A stretch of 33,958 nt of DNA from Fimbriimonadaceae bacterium (GTDB lineage: Bacteria; Armatimonadota; Fimbriimonadia; Fimbriimonadales; Fimbriimonadaceae): assembly GCA_024710805.1 (NCBI GenBank), contig JANJUB010000033.1, positions 1-33,958 on the forward strand, given 5' to 3'. The stretch's first letter is position 1, and every line of letters begins with the position of its first letter. Positions 31,711 through 33,958 of the stretch are shown here, piece by piece. Under the pieces are notes generated by a model. It had not been told where the DNA came from. It was given only the letters and a program-made list of their open reading frames with translations, and searched no databases. The translations under genes and the position numbers were made by a program.

Positions 31711-32238
31711 ATGCCGAAGACTTGGTACGCCGTCCACACCATTGCCGGCCATGAGAACAAAGTCAAGGACGTTCTCACCCGCCGAGCCCAAGTTGAAGGC
31801 CTCTGGAACCTCGACATCTTCGAGATCCTCATTCCCACCGAGCGGGAACTGACCACCCGAGCGGGTAAGCGCGTCGAGCGCGACCGCAAGGTCTTCCCCG
31901 GTTACATCTTGGTGCAGATGTCCATGTCGGACGACGCCTATAAGCTGGTCAAGTCCACCAGCGGCGTGACCGGGTTCGTACAGAGCGGCAACAAGCCCGT
32001 TCCGCTCGAGGAATACGAAGTCCGCCGTATCATGACCAACCTCGAGACCAGCAAAGAGGTCCCGAAGGTCAGTTGGCAGAAGAACGACACGGTGCGCGTT
32101 ATCGAGGGCCCGTTCAGCGACTTCGTCGGCAAGATCGAGGAAGTGCTCACCGACCGCGAGAAGCTCAAGGTGCTCATCAACATCTTCGGCCGCGATACGC
32201 CGGTGGAACTCGAGTTCAGCTCAGTCGAGAAGATGTAG
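31711..32238 (+). CDS. nusG: Transcription termination/antitermination protein NusG
   Basis: NusG binds RNA polymerase, reduces pausing and links transcription to Rho or the ribosome. The 175 residues show the NGN domain (KTWYAVHTIAGHENKVKDVL, then KVFPGYILVQM, TSGVTGFVQSG) and the C-terminal KOW domain (VRVIEGPFSDFVGKIEEV). The usual downstream rplK-rplA genes are not here: nusG is followed by a promoter and an exported protein gene. Confidence 0.96.
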   Translation: MPKTWYAVHTIAGHENKVKDVLTRRAQVEGLWNLDIFEILIPTERELTTRAGKRVERDRKVFPGYILVQMSMSDDAYKLVKSTSGVTGFVQSGNKPVPLEEYEVRRIMTNLETSKEVPKVSWQKNDTVRVIEGPFSDFVGKIEEVLTDREKLKVLINIFGRDTPVELEFSSVEKM

Positions 32239-32248
32239 CTTCGAAGCC

Positions 32249-32278
32249 TTGGCGAACTGGCCCTTCTTCGGCTAAAAT
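32249..32278 (+). promoter_or_regulatory. Promoter of the right-edge exported protein (leaderless geometry)
   Basis: TTGGCG (32249-32254), an 18-base spacer, TAAAAT (32273-32278). The predicted transcription start is the A of the ATG at 32285, giving a leaderless mRNA. It lies in the 46-base gap after nusG. Confidence 0.7.
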
Positions 32279-32284
32279 GCCGAG

Positions 32285-33958
32285 ATGATCGCGACGTGGC
32301 TTAAGTCCTGCCTCGCAGGAATTGCTGTTCTTGGCGGGCTTTCGACGGCCCAGTCACAACTCAATTTGGTTTGGACTCGCTTCTATGCGAACCAGACATG
32401 GTTTGACAAAGTTGTTGTGGACGTCAACAACAACGTCTACTGTCTTGGGCGTCAGTACGCGCCGAGCGACACGATTCTCGTCAAGTACAACTCGAGCGGC
32501 ACTTACCAGTGGATCTACCGGATCATGCCGGGGGCGCCGATTGCCGACGTTGTTCCCGTCGGTCACGTTGTGGACTCGGCGGGATACACCTACATCTTCT
32601 ACCGCACGGGCACATCCGGGGCCCTTCGTGCCCGTCTTGACAAGGTCTCGCCGACCGGCACCTTGGTCTGGACTCGCAACATGGAAGATGCCGCCGGATC
32701 TTGGGTGAACTACACTCCCTACAGCATCGCGCTCGACAATCTTGAGCGGGTCTGTGTGGTCTACACCCGTGGGACATCGCTCGCCCTCAACCAATGGCGG
32801 TTCCGACGCTACAACGCCGCTGGCACCATCGAGGGCTCGTCGGTGACGACAGCCACCAAGACCGGCGCGGTAGCCAACCAACTCCAAGTTACCGCCAACG
32901 GCACCTCTATCTGGCGGTTCGGCGGTCTAGGTACCACGCCCGCGACAACGATCCATGCCTTCCCCGCACTGCCCTTCACGATCTCGATGCCCGACGCAAC
33001 CCACTTAGCCTACTCACCACTCCAAGGCGGCATGTTGTTCGGGGTCGGCAAAGTCTCCGGCAACTCGATTCGCCTCTACCGCACGAGCCTTACCGGTGGC
33101 ACAACGATTACCCGTCTTGCCACAGATATGGAGTTGACCGACCTGACCATCAAAGGAGTCCTGTGCGACAGCGACGGACGTTTCGTCATCCATGCGGTGG
33201 TCGATCCGGTGGCCTACGCGGAACGAGGAGCCCGGTGGGCATTCAAGTGGGAGGATCTGGCGACCCACGGTGACATCACGGGCTTCATTGGCGGCTATGA
33301 CGCAGCTCTGGCGGCCGATCGATTCGGATCGATCCTGAGCGCTTTTCGAACTTGGGGTCAGGACACCGTCGAAGCAAGCTTGGTCGATGCGATCAACTTC
33401 TGGACGACCAATGGCATCGTCACCCAAAGTTCCTACCGGTACGAGGCCTCGCACGTCGCGGTCAACTCCCGAGGATTCGGCGCAATGGTCGGCTACCGCC
33501 AGACCGGGGCCGGTGCGCAACCTACCGGCTTCGTGTGGTTCCTGCGCCAGAACGATCTCATGAACCTGACCGTACCGCTGGCGGAGTATCTCGGCGGCCA
33601 GACGATCAACGCCACCATTCGGCGGTATGTCTCGATGCCGACAAGCCTCACCGTCGATCTGTACTCGGACTCGACCTTCGCAACGGTTCCACCCAATGCA
33701 ACCATCGCCGCTGGAAACTCATCCGTTACCGCTCCGGTCACGTTGCTGCCTACGGCGGTCGATCGGTTTGTAACGCTCGAAGGCCGTAGCGACAACGAGA
33801 AGATCATCCGACGGCACAAGTTCATCTTGAAAGCCCCGCGGCCAACGTCCTTGGTTCTGTCTCCATCTAGCGTGAAGGGCAATACGAGCAGCACCGCTAC
33901 GGTCACGATGAACGGCAATGCGCCGAGCGGAGGTATCAGGCTCAACTTAGCGTCATCG
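32285..33958 (+). CDS. Large exported Ig-repeat protein, cut by the window end
   Basis: An open frame of 558 codons that runs off the right edge. It starts with a signal peptide (MIATWLKSCLAGIAVLGGLSTAQ, cleavage before SQLNLVW) followed by a beta-propeller-like region with 'VDxNNNVYCLG' and 'VDSAGYTYIFYRTG' type strands, resembling the N-terminal half of tandem copies A-C. From about residue 420 Ig-like strands begin (LTVPLAEYLGGQTINATIRRYV, then TSLVLSPSSVKGNTSSTATVTM), related to but more diverged than the 840-bp unit. The start is supported by the signal peptide and the promoter spacing. Its C-terminus is unseen. Function unknown. Confidence 0.75.
   Translation, partial: MIATWLKSCLAGIAVLGGLSTAQSQLNLVWTRFYANQTWFDKVVVDVNNNVYCLGRQYAPSDTILVKYNSSGTYQWIYRIMPGAPIADVVPVGHVVDSAGYTYIFYRTGTSGALRARLDKVSPTGTLVWTRNMEDAAGSWVNYTPYSIALDNLERVCVVYTRGTSLALNQWRFRRYNAAGTIEGSSVTTATKTGAVANQLQVTANGTSIWRFGGLGTTPATTIHAFPALPFTISMPDATHLAYSPLQGGMLFGVGKVSGNSIRLYRTSLTGGTTITRLATDMELTDLTIKGVLCDSDGRFVIHAVVDPVAYAERGARWAFKWEDLATHGDITGFIGGYDAALAADRFGSILSAFRTWGQDTVEASLVDAINFWTTNGIVTQSSYRYEASHVAVNSRGFGAMVGYRQTGAGAQPTGFVWFLRQNDLMNLTVPLAEYLGGQTINATIRRYVSMPTSLTVDLYSDSTFATVPPNATIAAGNSSVTAPVTLLPTAVDRFVTLEGRSDNEKIIRRHKFILKAPRPTSLVLSPSSVKGNTSSTATVTMNGNAPSGGIRLNLASS

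Noticed and set aside
1-33958. tRNA, rRNA, CRISPR arrays, insertion sequences, prophage genes
   Set aside because: Looked for T-arm motifs, repeated spacers and transposase or integrase motifs on both strands; none convincing.

Overview
The window is a GC-rich bacterial chromosome segment, almost fully coding, with no phage or insertion-sequence genes. The housekeeping genes (ribosomal proteins L19 and S4, signal peptidase I, KsgA, TatA, GreA, SecE, NusG) are ordinary. The mixture of free-standing rpsD, three PilT-type ATPases, large exported Ig-repeat proteins and promoters set directly against start codons resembles Armatimonadota (Fimbriimonas-like). That placement is my inference from gene style; no marker here proves it.

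Layout. 1-1.3 kb: rplS-lepB. 1.3-1.9 kb: a lipoprotein with two BamE/SmpA-like motifs. 1.97-3.9 kb (minus): a short MetH with only the homocysteine and pterin domains. 3.9-10.2 kb (minus): three tandem exported paralogues, each a variable N-terminal half plus an equal-length 280-residue Ig-like C-terminal half. 10.2-13.1 kb: M16 peptidase and a soluble GAF-GAF histidine kinase. 13.1-15.4 kb: tatA, a G5/3D cell-wall protein, ksgA, a TMEM14-like membrane protein. 15.4-17.1 kb: an unknown exported protein, then rpsD with a textbook promoter and terminator. 17.3-21.1 kb: a family-10-like glycosidase, an AraC regulator and an acyl-ACP-reductase-like enzyme. 21.2-25.7 kb: a PhoR-like kinase, a c-di-AMP (ydaO/yuaA) riboswitch with a small Tad1-like protein gene, an L,D-transpeptidase, a LuxR-PAS regulator, an HNH-like protein and a lipoprotein. 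25.7-30.7 kb (minus): three PilT-family ATPases flanked by two exported proteins of unknown function. 30.9-32.2 kb: greA, secE, nusG. 32.3 kb to the edge: a fourth large exported protein, cut by the window end.

Two observations stand out. First, a near-consensus c-di-AMP riboswitch sits directly upstream of a 113-residue protein resembling phage Tad1-type cyclic-nucleotide sponges, an unusual target for this riboswitch. Second, at least seven genes have a -10 hexamer exactly six bases before the start codon, the signature of leaderless mRNAs; most of them encode exported proteins. In the tandem array the -35 boxes of two copies lie inside the last codons of the preceding copy.

The other parts worth following are the domain-poor MetH, the acyl-ACP-reductase-like enzyme with a conserved cysteine, the triple PilT set, a phased direct repeat before greA, and a hairpin with two alternative partners before secE.
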